A stretch of DNA of 64,000 nt from Leifsonia sp040686855 (GCF_040686855.1 NZ_JBFBOG010000003.1:62001-126000), one strand, 5' to 3'. Counted from the stretch's first letter, positions 48,701 through 57,809 are shown. The notes: generated by a model from the letters alone, not told the origin. Numbers and translations: made by a program.

Positions 48701-49852
48701 GTGACGATCGACAATCAGCCCGCTACCCGTCAGGGCGGCTCCCACACGGATCTTGGGTCGCTCGGCCTCGGCGTCATCGACGTCGTGAGCCTGCTGGACG
48801 CGGAGGGCGTCCGCCACGAGGACGACCGCTACGACGCGTGGGTCTCGGACATCGGCACCGAGCAGCTGCTCTCGCTCTACGAGGACATGCGCGTCATCCG
48901 CCGCATCGACGCCGAGGCGACCGCCCTGCAGCGTCAGGGCGAGCTGGGCCTGTGGCCGCCGCTGCTCGGCCAGGAGGCCGCCCAGATCGGTTCCGGACGC
49001 GCCCTGCGCTCCGACGACTTCGTCTTCTCCAGCTACCGGGAGCACGGCGTCGCGTACTGCCGCGGCGCCGGCCTCGTCGACCTGCTGCGCGTCTGGCGCG
49101 GCACGACGCAGAGCGGCTGGAACCCCTACGACATCAACATGGCGACCCCGCAGGTCATCATCGGCGCGCAGACGCTGCACGCGACCGGCTACGCGCTCGG
49201 CATCCAGGCCGACGGCACGGATGCAGTCGCAGTGGCGTACTTCGGCGACGGCGCGACCAGCGAGGGGGACGTCAACGAGGCGCTGATCTTCGCCGCGACG
49301 TACGCCGCGCCGGTCGTCTTCTTCTGCCAGAACAACCAGTACGCGATCTCCGAGCCGGTGTCGCTCCAGGCGCAGCGTCCCATCGCCGACCGTGCGCCGG
49401 GCTTCGGGGTGCCGAGCGTCCGTGTCGACGGCAACGACGTGCTCGCCGTCCTCGCCGTGACGCGCGCCGCCCTCGACCGCGCCCGCACCGGAGGCGGCCC
49501 GACCTTCATCGAGGCCGTCACTTACCGGATGGGCCCGCACACCACCGCCGATGACCCGACCCGCTACCGCGACGCGTCCGAGCTCGACCAGTGGCGCGGC
49601 AAGGACCCGGTCACCCGGGTCGAGGCGTACCTGGACGCGCAGGGTGCCCTCACCGGCGAGCGGATGGCCGCGATCGTCGCGAAGGCGGACGCCGTGGCAG
49701 CCGAGATGCGCGCGGGCATCACGTCTCTCGCCGACCCGGAGCCGCTGTCCGTCTTCGACAACGTCTACGCCGAGCCGCACACCGGCCTCGCGCGCCAGCG
49801 CGACCACTACTCGCGGTACCTCCGCACCTTCGTAGGGAGCGACGGACGATGA
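48701..49852 (+). CDS. 2-oxoacid dehydrogenase E1 alpha subunit (branched-chain type)
   Basis: 383 residues. Thiamine-diphosphate site GDGATSEGDVNEALIFAATYAAPVVFFCQNNQYAI; YREHGVAYCRGAG and MGPHTTADDPTRYRD are typical of BkdA/PdhA. With E1 beta it decarboxylates a 2-oxoacid and reductively acylates E2. GTG start with AAGG about 11 bases upstream. First of three coupled genes. Confidence 0.92.
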   Translation: MTIDNQPATRQGGSHTDLGSLGLGVIDVVSLLDAEGVRHEDDRYDAWVSDIGTEQLLSLYEDMRVIRRIDAEATALQRQGELGLWPPLLGQEAAQIGSGRALRSDDFVFSSYREHGVAYCRGAGLVDLLRVWRGTTQSGWNPYDINMATPQVIIGAQTLHATGYALGIQADGTDAVAVAYFGDGATSEGDVNEALIFAATYAAPVVFFCQNNQYAISEPVSLQAQRPIADRAPGFGVPSVRVDGNDVLAVLAVTRAALDRARTGGGPTFIEAVTYRMGPHTTADDPTRYRDASELDQWRGKDPVTRVEAYLDAQGALTGERMAAIVAKADAVAAEMRAGITSLADPEPLSVFDNVYAEPHTGLARQRDHYSRYLRTFVGSDGR

Positions 49853-50859
49853 CCTCCCTCAGCATGGCCAAGGCGATCAACGCCGGCCTCCGCCGCTCGC
49901 TCGCCGCCGACGACCACGTCGTCCTGATGGGCGAGGACATCGGCACCCTCGGCGGCGTCTTCCGCGTCACCGACGGCCTCCAGACCGAGTTCGGGCCGCG
50001 CCGGGTGATGGACTCGCCGCTCGCCGAGTCCGGCATCCTCGGCACCGCGGTCGGGATGGCGTACCGCGGCTACCGGCCGGTGGTCGAGATCCAGTTCGAC
50101 GGCTTCATCTACCCGGCCTTCGACCAGATCGTGAACCAGGTCGCGCGCATGCACTACCGCACCGCCGGGAACGTGCGGATGCCGATGGTCATCCGCGTCC
50201 CGTTCGCCGGCGGCATCGGCTCGGCCGAGCACCACTCCGACTCGCCCGAGGCCTACTTCGCCCACACGGCGGGCCTGCGCGTGGTCAGCCCATCGGACCC
50301 GCAGGACGCCTTCACGCTCATCCAGCAGGCCATCGCCTCCGACGACCCGGTGCTGTTCTTCGAGCCGAAGCGCCGCTACCACGCCAAGGGCGAGGTGGAT
50401 GAGGACGCCCCGCTCGCGGACGCTCGCCCGATGGGCACCGCGCGAGTTGTGACGCAGGGCACCGACGTGACCCTCGTGACCTACGGCGGTCTCGTGCAGC
50501 TGGCGCGGGACGCGGCGGTCGCGGCGTCCGACGAGGGCGTCTCGGTCGAGGTGATCGACCTGCGCTCGCTGTCGCCGCTCGACCTGGACACGGTCGTCGC
50601 GTCGGTGAAGCGCACCGGCCGGCTCGTCGTCACGCACGAGGCCGCCTTGTCCGGAGGTCTCGCGGCCGAGATCTCGGCGTCGATCACCGAGCGCTGCTTC
50701 TACCACCTGGAGCACGCGCCGGTTCGGATCACCGGGCACGACATCCCGTACCCGCCGGCACGCCTGGAGTCGGCGCACCTGCCCGACCTCGACCGCATCC
50801 TCGACGGCATCGACCGCGCGATGGACCGGCCGAACTCGCTGAGCGGGGTGGAGGACTGA
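49849..50859 (+). CDS. 2-oxoacid dehydrogenase E1 beta subunit
   Basis: 336 residues, transketolase-like. VLMGEDIGTLGGVFRVTDGL, DSPLAESGILGTAVGMAYRGYRP and EIQFDGFIYPAFDQIVNQVARM are conserved in BkdB/PdhB. Its ATG overlaps the E1 alpha stop by 4 nt and its own stop shares one base with the E2 start. Confidence 0.94.
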   Translation: MTSLSMAKAINAGLRRSLAADDHVVLMGEDIGTLGGVFRVTDGLQTEFGPRRVMDSPLAESGILGTAVGMAYRGYRPVVEIQFDGFIYPAFDQIVNQVARMHYRTAGNVRMPMVIRVPFAGGIGSAEHHSDSPEAYFAHTAGLRVVSPSDPQDAFTLIQQAIASDDPVLFFEPKRRYHAKGEVDEDAPLADARPMGTARVVTQGTDVTLVTYGGLVQLARDAAVAASDEGVSVEVIDLRSLSPLDLDTVVASVKRTGRLVVTHEAALSGGLAAEISASITERCFYHLEHAPVRITGHDIPYPPARLESAHLPDLDRILDGIDRAMDRPNSLSGVED

Positions 50860-52397
50860 TGGCGGTCAAGGAGTTCGCGCTGCCCGACCTCGGTGAGGGT
50901 CTGACCGAGTCGGAGCTGGTCGCGTGGAAGGTCGCCGTCGGCGACACCGTGCAGCTCAACCAGATCATCGCGGAGGTCGAGACGGCCAAAGCGCTGGTGG
51001 AGCTGCCCGCGCCGTACGACGGGAAGGTGTCGCGGCTGTTCGTGGAGCCCGGCGTGACGGTCGCGGTGGGGGAGCCGCTGGTCGCGTTCGAGGTCGAGGG
51101 GGCGGATGCGGGGGTCGTGCCGGGCGCGCCGGAGCCGGGGGCTTCAGTCAGCTCGGCGGATGCGGGGGCGGCGCCGGGCGCGCCGGAGCCGGGGGCTTCG
51201 GACAGCTCTGCGGATGACGGCCGGGCGGCGGATGCGCCGGAGCCGACTCTGGTCGGGTACGGTGCGCGGCCGGATGCGGCGAGCCGCCCGGCGCGCCGCG
51301 CGCGGCCGGGGCTGGCGGCCGGGGGAGTGGAGGGGTCTGCCGGGGCGGCTACGTCGCCCGTGGCGACCGCCGCAGCGGTCGCCACCGCTTCACCGGCAGT
51401 GGCGGAATCCGGGTCGGATGCGGCGGCTGCGCCGGCCGGGCCGGCTTCGGCATCGGTATCCGGGTGGGATGCGGCGGCTGCGCCGGCCCCGGCGCCGGCG
51501 GCGGTGACCGCGCCGCCGGTGGCTCTCGCAGAGCGGCCCCGGGCGACCCCGCCCGTGCGGAAGCTCGCGCGCGAGCTGGGCGTCGACCTCGCGTCCATCG
51601 CCGGCTCGGGCGAGCGCGGCCTCATCACGCGGGCGGATGTGGAGTCCTCGGCGCAGGGGGCCGTCGCACCGACGGCGTCCGCGCCGTCCGTCGGAGCGCG
51701 CGAGACGCGCATCCCGATCCGCGGCGTGCGCAAGGCGACCGCGGAGGCGATGGTCCGCAGCGCCTTCGGCGCACCGCAGGCGACCGTGTTCCTCACGATC
51801 GACGTCACTCCCACGAGCGAGCTGACCGCGAGGCTGCGCGCACGCCCCGAGCTCGCCGACGTGCGCGCGGGGCTCCTCGCCGTCGTCGCGAAGGCGTTGA
51901 CGCTCGCCGTCCGCCGGACGCCCGAGGTCAACTCCCGCTGGGACGACGCGGCGAACGAGATCGTGCAGGCGGACTACATCCACCTGGGCATCGCCGCCGC
52001 CACCCCGCGGGGCCTGATGGTGCCGGTGATCCGGGATGCGGACGCCCTGTCGCTCGCCGACCTCGCCGGCGCGATCCGGCAGCTCGCCGAGACCGCCCGC
52101 GCCGGGCGCACCGCGCCCGCCGACCTCAGCGGCGGCACCATCACGATCACCAACGTCGGAGTCTTCGGCGTGGACATCGGTACGCCCATCCTCACCCCTG
52201 GCGAGGCCGCCATCCTCGCGATCGGCGCCGTGCGGAGGCAGCCGTGGGAGCACGATGGCGGCATCGCGCTCCGGGACGTGCTCACGCTGGCGCTGACGTT
52301 CGACCACCGGATCGTCGACGGCGAGCAGGCCTCCCGCTTCCTCGCCGACGTGGGCCGCGTCCTCGCCGACCCCGCCTCCGTCCTCACCATGGTCTGA
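50859..52397 (+). CDS. 2-oxoacid dehydrogenase E2 (dihydrolipoamide acyltransferase)
   Basis: 512 residues. One lipoyl domain (residues 1 to about 80; lipoyl Lys in VETAKALVELPAPYDGKV), a very long Ala/Pro/Gly linker (about 85–225), a peripheral E1/E3-binding domain (VRKLARELGVDLASIAGSG) and the catalytic domain with the DHRIVDGEQASRFLADV active-site histidine. The linker contains a 54-bp direct repeat (51120–51145 and 51174–51199 share their first 26 bases). No E3 gene follows, so dihydrolipoamide dehydrogenase must come from elsewhere. Confidence 0.94.
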   Translation: MAVKEFALPDLGEGLTESELVAWKVAVGDTVQLNQIIAEVETAKALVELPAPYDGKVSRLFVEPGVTVAVGEPLVAFEVEGADAGVVPGAPEPGASVSSADAGAAPGAPEPGASDSSADDGRAADAPEPTLVGYGARPDAASRPARRARPGLAAGGVEGSAGAATSPVATAAAVATASPAVAESGSDAAAAPAGPASASVSGWDAAAAPAPAPAAVTAPPVALAERPRATPPVRKLARELGVDLASIAGSGERGLITRADVESSAQGAVAPTASAPSVGARETRIPIRGVRKATAEAMVRSAFGAPQATVFLTIDVTPTSELTARLRARPELADVRAGLLAVVAKALTLAVRRTPEVNSRWDDAANEIVQADYIHLGIAAATPRGLMVPVIRDADALSLADLAGAIRQLAETARAGRTAPADLSGGTITITNVGVFGVDIGTPILTPGEAAILAIGAVRRQPWEHDGGIALRDVLTLALTFDHRIVDGEQASRFLADVGRVLADPASVLTMV

Positions 52398-52409
52398 TCC
52401 GCTCTGCAT

Positions 52410-52455
52410 GACGCAACACGCCGTGCCGCGCCCGCGCCGCACGGCGTGTCGCGTC
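52410..52455. repeat. Palindrome directly before the 152-bp array (element 7)
   Basis: GACGCAACACGCCGTGC (52410–52426) pairs with GCACGGCGTGTCGCGTC (52439–52455) with one mismatch around a 12-nt GC loop. Both arms contain the RACACGCCG core. It begins 12 nt after the E2 stop codon. Confidence 0.8.
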
Positions 52456-52469
52456 AACCAGCCGCATCC

Positions 52470-53043
52470 ATGGGTCGCAACGCGCCGTCACGGCGACCGC
52501 GTAACGGCGTGTTGCGACCCATAGACGAACTACTGGTCCCGACTCGCCGTTACGCGCGCCTGCGTAACGGCGTGTTGGGACCAGTAGATGGGCGTTGGCT
52601 CGGCGACGCAAGGCGGCGTCCATGGGTCGCAACGCGCCGTCACGGCACCCGCGTAACGGCGTGTTGCGTCCCGCCGACGAACGACTGGTCCCGACTCGCT
52701 GCTATGCGCGCCCGCGTAACGTCGTGTTGGGACCAGTAGTTGGGTGCGGGCTCGGCAGCGCAAGGCGGCATCCATGGGTCGCAACACGCCGCCACGGCGC
52801 CCGCGTAACGGCGTGTTGCGTCCCACCGACGAACGACTGGTCCCGACTCGCCGTTATGCGCGCCTGCGTAACGGCGTGTTGGGACGAGTAGACGGATGCG
52901 GGCTCGGCGGCGCAAGGCAGCATCCATGGGTCGCAAAGCGCCGTCACGGCGCCCGCGCAACGACGTGTTGCGTCCCACAGACGAACTACCGGTCCCGACT
53001 CGCCGTTATGCGCGGCGGCGTAACGGCGTGTTGGGACCGGCAG
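52470..53043. repeat. 152-bp tandem array of paired hairpins, 3.8 copies
   Basis: ATGGGTCGCAA recurs at 52470, 52622, 52774 and 52926, exactly 152 bp apart. Each unit has hairpin a (copy 1 arms 52470–52488 and 52504–52522) and hairpin b (copy 1 arms 52531–52555 and 52562–52586), joined by short spacers. Both contain ACACGCCG or a near-match. In the fourth copy of hairpin b, position 52990 changed T to C and its pairing partner 53039 changed A to G. Reading frames across it are by-products of the 152-bp repeat. The array fills the gap between the converging E2 and dapD genes. Confidence 0.9.
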
Positions 53044-53052
53044 GTGCAGCGG

Positions 53053-54033
53053 CTACGCGTGCAGGGCGGCGTTCAGCTCCACGCCGACGCCCGCGCGGCG
53101 CAGCACCTCGACCGCGCCGGTCAGCGAGTTGCGGCGGAACAGCAGCCCGGGCTGCCCGGACAGCTCCGCCGCCTTCACGGTGCGCGGGCGGCCGTCGGCG
53201 GTCGGCGCCTCGCCGACGAGTACGACCTTCGTGCCTGCGGTCACGTAGAGGCCGGCCTCGACGACCGAGTCGTCGCCGATCGAGATGCCGATGCCCGAGT
53301 TGGCGCCGAGCAGGGCGCGCTCGCCGATCGAGACGCGGTGCGTCCCGCCGCCGGACAGCGTGCCCATGATGGATGCGCCGCCGCCGATGTCCGACCCGTC
53401 GCCCACCACGACGCCCTGGGAGATGCGGCCTTCGACCATCGACGAGCCGAGCGTCCCGGCGTTGAAGTTCACGAAGCCCTCGTGCATCACGGTCGTGCCC
53501 GGCGCGAGGTGCGCGCCGAGGCGGACGCGGGAGGCGTCGGCGATGCGGACGCGGTCCGGCGTGACGTAGTCGAGCAGCCGCGGGAACTTGTCCACGCCCG
53601 AGACCTGGATGCCCGCACGCTGCAGCCGCGGACGCAGCCGGTCGAGGTCGGCCGGGTTGACCGGGCCGGCGTTCGTCCAGGCGACGTTGGGCAGGTGGGC
53701 GAAGATCCCATCCAGGGACAGCCCGTTCGGCTGCACGAGCAGGTGCGAGAGCAGGTGCAGGCGCAGGTAGGCGTCCGGCGTGGAGGCGGGAGGCGCGTCC
53801 AGGTCGATCTCGACGGTCACGATGTCGATGCGGACGGCGCGTCGGGGGTCCTCGCCCGCAAGCTCCTCGAACTCGGCCGGGGCGATCCAGCGGTCGCGGC
53901 CGGCGGGCAACGTCCCGAGCCGCGGCGACGGGTACCAGGTGTCGAGCACCGTGCCGTCGGCCGCGACGGTGGCGAGGCCGTAGCCCCAGGCGGAGCGGGG
54001 CGCGGCGGAACTGTCAGGCACGTCAGAAGGCAT
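53053..54033 (-). CDS. dapD: Tetrahydrodipicolinate N-succinyltransferase
   Basis: 326 residues of the actinobacterial DapD type: an N-terminal domain opening AWGYGLATVAADGTVLDTWYPSP, then a left-handed beta helix with hexapeptide-like turns (GTLGSSMVEGRISQGVVVGDGSDIGGGASIMGTLSGGG). Succinylates tetrahydrodipicolinate in the lysine/diaminopimelate pathway. Divergent from dapE, whose start is only 17 bp away. Confidence 0.95.
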   Translation of the reverse strand: MPSDVPDSSAAPRSAWGYGLATVAADGTVLDTWYPSPRLGTLPAGRDRWIAPAEFEELAGEDPRRAVRIDIVTVEIDLDAPPASTPDAYLRLHLLSHLLVQPNGLSLDGIFAHLPNVAWTNAGPVNPADLDRLRPRLQRAGIQVSGVDKFPRLLDYVTPDRVRIADASRVRLGAHLAPGTTVMHEGFVNFNAGTLGSSMVEGRISQGVVVGDGSDIGGGASIMGTLSGGGTHRVSIGERALLGANSGIGISIGDDSVVEAGLYVTAGTKVVLVGEAPTADGRPRTVKAAELSGQPGLLFRRNSLTGAVEVLRRAGVGVELNAALHA

Positions 54034-54050
54034 GCCCCTAGGTTAGTAGG

Positions 54051-55148
54051 GTGCAGAACGACAGCCTCCCCCTCGACCTCAGCGCCACCTCCATCGACCT
54101 GACACGTCAGATCTGCGACATCGAGTCCGTCTCCGGCAACGAGGGCACCCTCGCCGACGCCATCGAGGCGTCGCTGGCCGCCCTGCCGCACCTCGAGGTG
54201 ATCCGCGACGGCGACACGATCGTCGCCCGCACCAACCTCGGTCGCGAGCGCCGCGCGCTGATCGCCGGGCACATCGACACGGTGCCGCTCAACGGCAACC
54301 TGCCGACGCGCTTCGAGACGCAGGACGGCATCCGCTACCTCTGGGGCCGCGGCACGGTGGACATGAAGGCCGGCGTCGCGGTGCAGCTGAAGCTCGCCGC
54401 CGAGCTCACCGACCCCGCCGTCGACGTCACGTGGATGTGGTACGACCACGAAGAGGTCAACGCCGAGCTGAACGGCCTCGGCCGCCTCGCCCGCAACCGG
54501 CCCGACCTGTTCGTCGGCGACTTCGGCATCCTGGGGGAGCCGAGCAACGGCGTCGTGGAGGGCGGCTGCAACGGCAACCTGCGCGTCGAGGTCCGCACCT
54601 ACGGCCTCCGGGCGCATTCGGCCCGCGGCTGGGTGGGCGACAACGCCATCCACAAGGCGGCGCCGATCCTCGACATCCTCGCCGGCTACCAGGCGCGCGA
54701 GGTGGAGGTCGACGGTCTCGTCTACAAGGAGGGCCTGAACGCGGTCGGGATCTCCGGCGGCGTCGCCGGCAACATCATCCCGGACGAGTGCATGGTGCAC
54801 ATCAACTACCGGTTCGCGCCGTCGCGCAGCTCGCAGGAGGCCATCGAGCACATGCACGAGCTGTTCGGCGACTACGAGATCACCGTGGTCGACCGTGCCG
54901 ACGGCGCCCGTCCGGGACTGGATGCGCCGCTCGCGCAGGAGTTCGTCGCCGCGGTCGGCGGCGTGGCCAAGCCGAAGTACGGGTGGACGGATGTGGCCCG
55001 CTTCAGCGCGCTGGGCATCCCCGCGGTCAACTACGGACCCGGCGACCCGCTGAAGGCGCACGCCGACGACGAGCGTGTGGACGTCGAGCAGATCGTGGCG
55101 GTCGAGGAGGGGCTGCGTGCCTGGCTCACGGGTGCAGGCGCCCGCTGA
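54051..55148 (+). CDS. dapE: Succinyl-diaminopimelate desuccinylase
   Basis: 365 residues, M20 metallopeptidase fold. ALIAGHIDTVPL, GRGTVDMKAGVAVQLKL and EEVNAE supply the metal-binding His/Asp/Glu residues, with VEGGCNGNLRVEVRTYGLRAHSARGW in the dimerisation domain. Removes succinate from N-succinyl-LL-DAP. The GTG directly follows TAGTAGG without a spaced Shine–Dalgarno, so the message may be leaderless. Confidence 0.94.
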   Translation: MQNDSLPLDLSATSIDLTRQICDIESVSGNEGTLADAIEASLAALPHLEVIRDGDTIVARTNLGRERRALIAGHIDTVPLNGNLPTRFETQDGIRYLWGRGTVDMKAGVAVQLKLAAELTDPAVDVTWMWYDHEEVNAELNGLGRLARNRPDLFVGDFGILGEPSNGVVEGGCNGNLRVEVRTYGLRAHSARGWVGDNAIHKAAPILDILAGYQAREVEVDGLVYKEGLNAVGISGGVAGNIIPDECMVHINYRFAPSRSSQEAIEHMHELFGDYEITVVDRADGARPGLDAPLAQEFVAAVGGVAKPKYGWTDVARFSALGIPAVNYGPGDPLKAHADDERVDVEQIVAVEEGLRAWLTGAGAR

Positions 55149-56391
55149 TTCCGTCGCGCTGAGCGACGCCGACGACGCGCCCCACCCGGGCGCGGGCGTC
55201 CGTCGCGCCTGGTGGACCCTGTGGTGGGTCCGCGTCCTGGCCGTCTACCTGGCCGCGCGCGTCGTCACCACGGTGATCCTGCTCGCGTTCGCCGCCGCGG
55301 AGGCGAAGAACGCGTGGACGTCGGCCGCACCCGACTACTTCACCTTCGCCAACATCTGGGACGGACGCTGGTATGAGATCGTCGCCGGCTTCGGCTACCC
55401 CGCGAGCCTCCCGACGACGGACGGCGTGCACGTCAGCGAGAACGCCTGGGCGTTCATGCCCGGCTTCCCGGGCGTCGTGGACGCGGTCATGTTCGTCACG
55501 CGGCTGCCGTGGCCGTACGCCGCGGTGCTGGTGTCGTTCCTGGCGGGAGCGGGTGCCGCGCTGGTGTTCCACCAGCTCATGCGGCGGGTGGGGCTCTCAC
55601 GGTCGCAGAGCCTGTTCGCGGTGGTGCTGTTCTGCGTGGCGCCGGTCTCGCCGCTGTTCCAGGTCGCCTACGCCGAGTCGCTGTACATCCTGCTGCTGGT
55701 CACCGCGCTGCTGCTTCTCGTCGAGCGGAGGTACGGCTGGCTGTTCCCGGTCGTGCTGGCGATGGCGTTCACGCGGCCGAGCGGGCTGGCGTTCGCCCTG
55801 GCGCTGGCGATGCACGTGGTCTACCGCTGGGTGCGTCGGCGCGACGACCCCTATCCCGTGCGGGAGCGCGTCCTGAGCGTGTCGCTGACCGTGTTCAGCG
55901 GGCTCGCCGGGCTGGCGTGGCCGGCGATCGCGGCCATCGCGACCGGGTCGCTCACCGCCTACACCGACACCGAGCTGGCGTGGCGCTCCCCGTACATCGG
56001 TTACGTGCACCTGGTGCCGTTCGCGCCGTGGTTCCAGGGCGCCGACTGGTGGGCGAGCGCGATGCTCGGCCTGCCCGGATGGATCGGCGTGGTCGCCCTG
56101 GTCGTGATCCTGGCCGCGTTCGCGGTGCTGCTGTTCTCGCCCGCGGTCCGGCGGCTGGGCGTCGACCTGCGGTTCTGGGTGGCCGCCTACTCCCTCTATC
56201 TGCTTGCTGTGTTCTTCCCGCAGTCGAGCACCTTCCGCCTGCTGATGCCGTTGTTCCCGCTGCTCGGCGCGCTCGCCCTGCCGCGCAGCCGCGTCTACCG
56301 GCTGGCGCTGGTCGCGCTGTTCGTCGCGCTCCAGGTGGGATGGGTCGCGATCTGCTGGACGATCGACGGATACGACTGGTCACCGCCGTGA
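55117..56391 (+). CDS. Mannosyltransferase-like polytopic membrane protein (PIG-V-like)
   Basis: 424 residues with about ten hydrophobic spans. FANIWDGRWYEIVAGFGYP near the N-terminus contains the WDGxWY motif of PIG-V/GT-C-type transferases, and PQSSTFRLLMPLFPL occurs near the end. Probably moves a mannosyl group from a lipid carrier across the membrane. GTG 55117 has GAGGAGG six bases upstream and overlaps dapE by 32 nt; a GTG at 55132 lacks a ribosome-binding site. Confidence 0.8.
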   Translation: MPGSRVQAPADSVALSDADDAPHPGAGVRRAWWTLWWVRVLAVYLAARVVTTVILLAFAAAEAKNAWTSAAPDYFTFANIWDGRWYEIVAGFGYPASLPTTDGVHVSENAWAFMPGFPGVVDAVMFVTRLPWPYAAVLVSFLAGAGAALVFHQLMRRVGLSRSQSLFAVVLFCVAPVSPLFQVAYAESLYILLLVTALLLLVERRYGWLFPVVLAMAFTRPSGLAFALALAMHVVYRWVRRRDDPYPVRERVLSVSLTVFSGLAGLAWPAIAAIATGSLTAYTDTELAWRSPYIGYVHLVPFAPWFQGADWWASAMLGLPGWIGVVALVVILAAFAVLLFSPAVRRLGVDLRFWVAAYSLYLLAVFFPQSSTFRLLMPLFPLLGALALPRSRVYRLALVALFVALQVGWVAICWTIDGYDWSPP

Positions 56392-56459
56392 TACCCACGA
56401 TTTCCGCAGGCCCACCAGGATGTCGGATAATAGGAGGACATCCACGAAAGGGGAGCTGC

Positions 56460-56633
56460 ATGGCGGCCATGAAGCCGAGGACCGGGGACGGGCCTATGGA
56501 GGCTGTGAAGGAGGGACGGCTCATCATCGTGCGTGTGCCGCTCGAGGGTGGGGGACGACTGGTGGTCTCCGTCAACGACGCGGAAGCCAAAGAGCTCCAT
56601 GACGCGCTCGCGAGTGTCGTGACCTCCGCCTGA
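56460..56633 (+). CDS. DUF3117 protein, 57 aa
   Basis: Small conserved actinobacterial protein: MKPRTGDGPMEAVKEGRLI and VRVPLEGGGRLVVSVNDAEA match DUF3117 closely, and the gene keeps its place between dapE and an O-methyltransferase as in mycobacteria. AAGGGGAG sits five bases before the ATG. Function unknown. Confidence 0.92.
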   Translation: MAAMKPRTGDGPMEAVKEGRLIIVRVPLEGGGRLVVSVNDAEAKELHDALASVVTSA

Positions 56634-56648
56634 AACAAACGTTCTACC

Positions 56649-56687
56649 GAGAAGGGCCCCGGATCGCACCGATCCGGGGCCCTTCTC
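56649..56687. terminator. Perfect 17-bp terminator hairpin
   Basis: GAGAAGGGCCCCGGATC and its exact complement GATCCGGGGCCCTTCTC flank GCACC. It lies between the converging DUF3117 and O-methyltransferase genes. Confidence 0.9.
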
Positions 56688-56701
56688 GGCATCCGCACGC
56701 C

Positions 56702-57334
56702 TTACGGCGCGAGCTTGGTGATCTGCAGCAGCCCTTCTCCCGCGGGGGAGAGCGCCGCGATGACGGCGCCGGAGGCCGACGTCTCGGTGATGAGCGTCCG
56801 GAAACCCGTGGCCACCTCATCCCGTGCGGCCGGATCGGCGACGCGGCCGCGCCACAGCGCCCGGGCGACCAGCACGGTTCCGCCGGGGCGCACCAGCCGG
56901 AGGCCGTGCTCGACGTACTCGATGACCGACTGCGGGTCCGCGTCGATGAACACGATGTCGTAGGAGTTCTCGTTCATCCGCGGCAGCACCTCGAGGGCGC
57001 GGCCCGGGATGAGGCGCACCCGGTTGGCGGGGACGCCGGCCTCGGTGAAGAACGCGCGCGCGTGCTGCTGGTTCTCGACCTCCACGTCGATGGACGTCAG
57101 CTGCGCCTCCGTGCCGCCGGTGAGCAGCCACAGGCCGGAGACCCCGACGCCGGTGCCGATCTCGACGACGTTCTCCGCGCGGGTGGCGGCGACGACGACG
57201 GCCGCCTGGGCGCCCGTCGCGGGGGAGATCGGCTCGATGCCCAGCTCCAGCGACTGCTGCCGGGCGCGCGCGATCACCTCGCTCTCGACGACCACGTCGT
57301 CGGCGAACCTCCAGTTCGAGTCCTTCTCTGACAC
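56702..57334 (-). CDS. O-methyltransferase (class I SAM-dependent)
   Basis: 210 residues. VVEIGTGVGVSGLWLL is the SAM loop, and DIVFIDADPQSVIEYVEHGLRLVRPGG matches catechol-type O-methyltransferases such as mycobacterial Rv1220c. Substrate unknown. GTG 57334 has GGGAG four bases upstream; the frame extends further but without conserved sequence. Confidence 0.88.
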   Translation of the reverse strand: MSEKDSNWRFADDVVVESEVIARARQQSLELGIEPISPATGAQAAVVVAATRAENVVEIGTGVGVSGLWLLTGGTEAQLTSIDVEVENQQHARAFFTEAGVPANRVRLIPGRALEVLPRMNENSYDIVFIDADPQSVIEYVEHGLRLVRPGGTVLVARALWRGRVADPAARDEVATGFRTLITETSASGAVIAALSPAGEGLLQITKLAP

Positions 57335-57428
57335 AGCACTCCCGTCGATCAGCTGCTTCTCGCGGCTTCTTCCGAGGATACGGTCGGCTGGCACGGCATC
57401 CGTGGAGGCACCGCCGCGATACCCTGGA

Positions 57429-57809
57429 ATGGTGTTCGGGCTGACCTTCGACAAGCTGCTGATCGTGGCGGTGATCGCGGCGTTCGTCATCGGCCCGGAG
57501 CGCCTGCCCACGTACGCGGCGAAGCTCGGTCAGCTGGTGCGGTCGCTCCGCGACTTCGCGAACGGTGCGAAAGACCGGATGCGCGACGAGATGGGCCCCG
57601 AGTTCGACGAGGTCGACTGGAAGAAGCTCGACCCGCGGCAATACGATCCGCGGCGGATCATCCGCGAGGCGCTGCTGGAGGACCCGGCGGCCGGCGCGGG
57701 CGCTGCGGCGGGTGGCGCCATCAAGCCGGTGACGCAGTCGGCGTACGCGCAGCGCAAGATGCCGCTGACGGCGGGCGCGGTGCCGCCGTACGACACCGAG
57801 TCCACTTGA
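57429..57809 (+). CDS. tatB: Twin-arginine translocase component TatB
   Basis: 126 residues. A single N-terminal span in FGLTFDKLLIVAVIAAFVIGPERLPTYA, with the characteristic Gly-Pro-Glu-Arg, followed by an amphipathic helix (LVRSLRDFANGAKDRMRDEMGPE) and a long polar tail. It binds Tat substrates with TatC. GATACC lies about 5 nt before the ATG, so the transcript may be nearly leaderless. Confidence 0.9.
   Translation: MVFGLTFDKLLIVAVIAAFVIGPERLPTYAAKLGQLVRSLRDFANGAKDRMRDEMGPEFDEVDWKKLDPRQYDPRRIIREALLEDPAAGAGAAAGGAIKPVTQSAYAQRKMPLTAGAVPPYDTEST

Noticed and set aside
52470..53043. CRISPR array
   Set aside because: Repeats are contiguous 152-bp units made of two hairpins, with no short direct repeat plus unique spacers, and no cas genes nearby.
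52600..53369. Open reading frames running through the 152-bp array on both strands
   Set aside because: They arise from repeat periodicity, carry repeated Arg/Pro-rich peptides and have no ribosome-binding sites.
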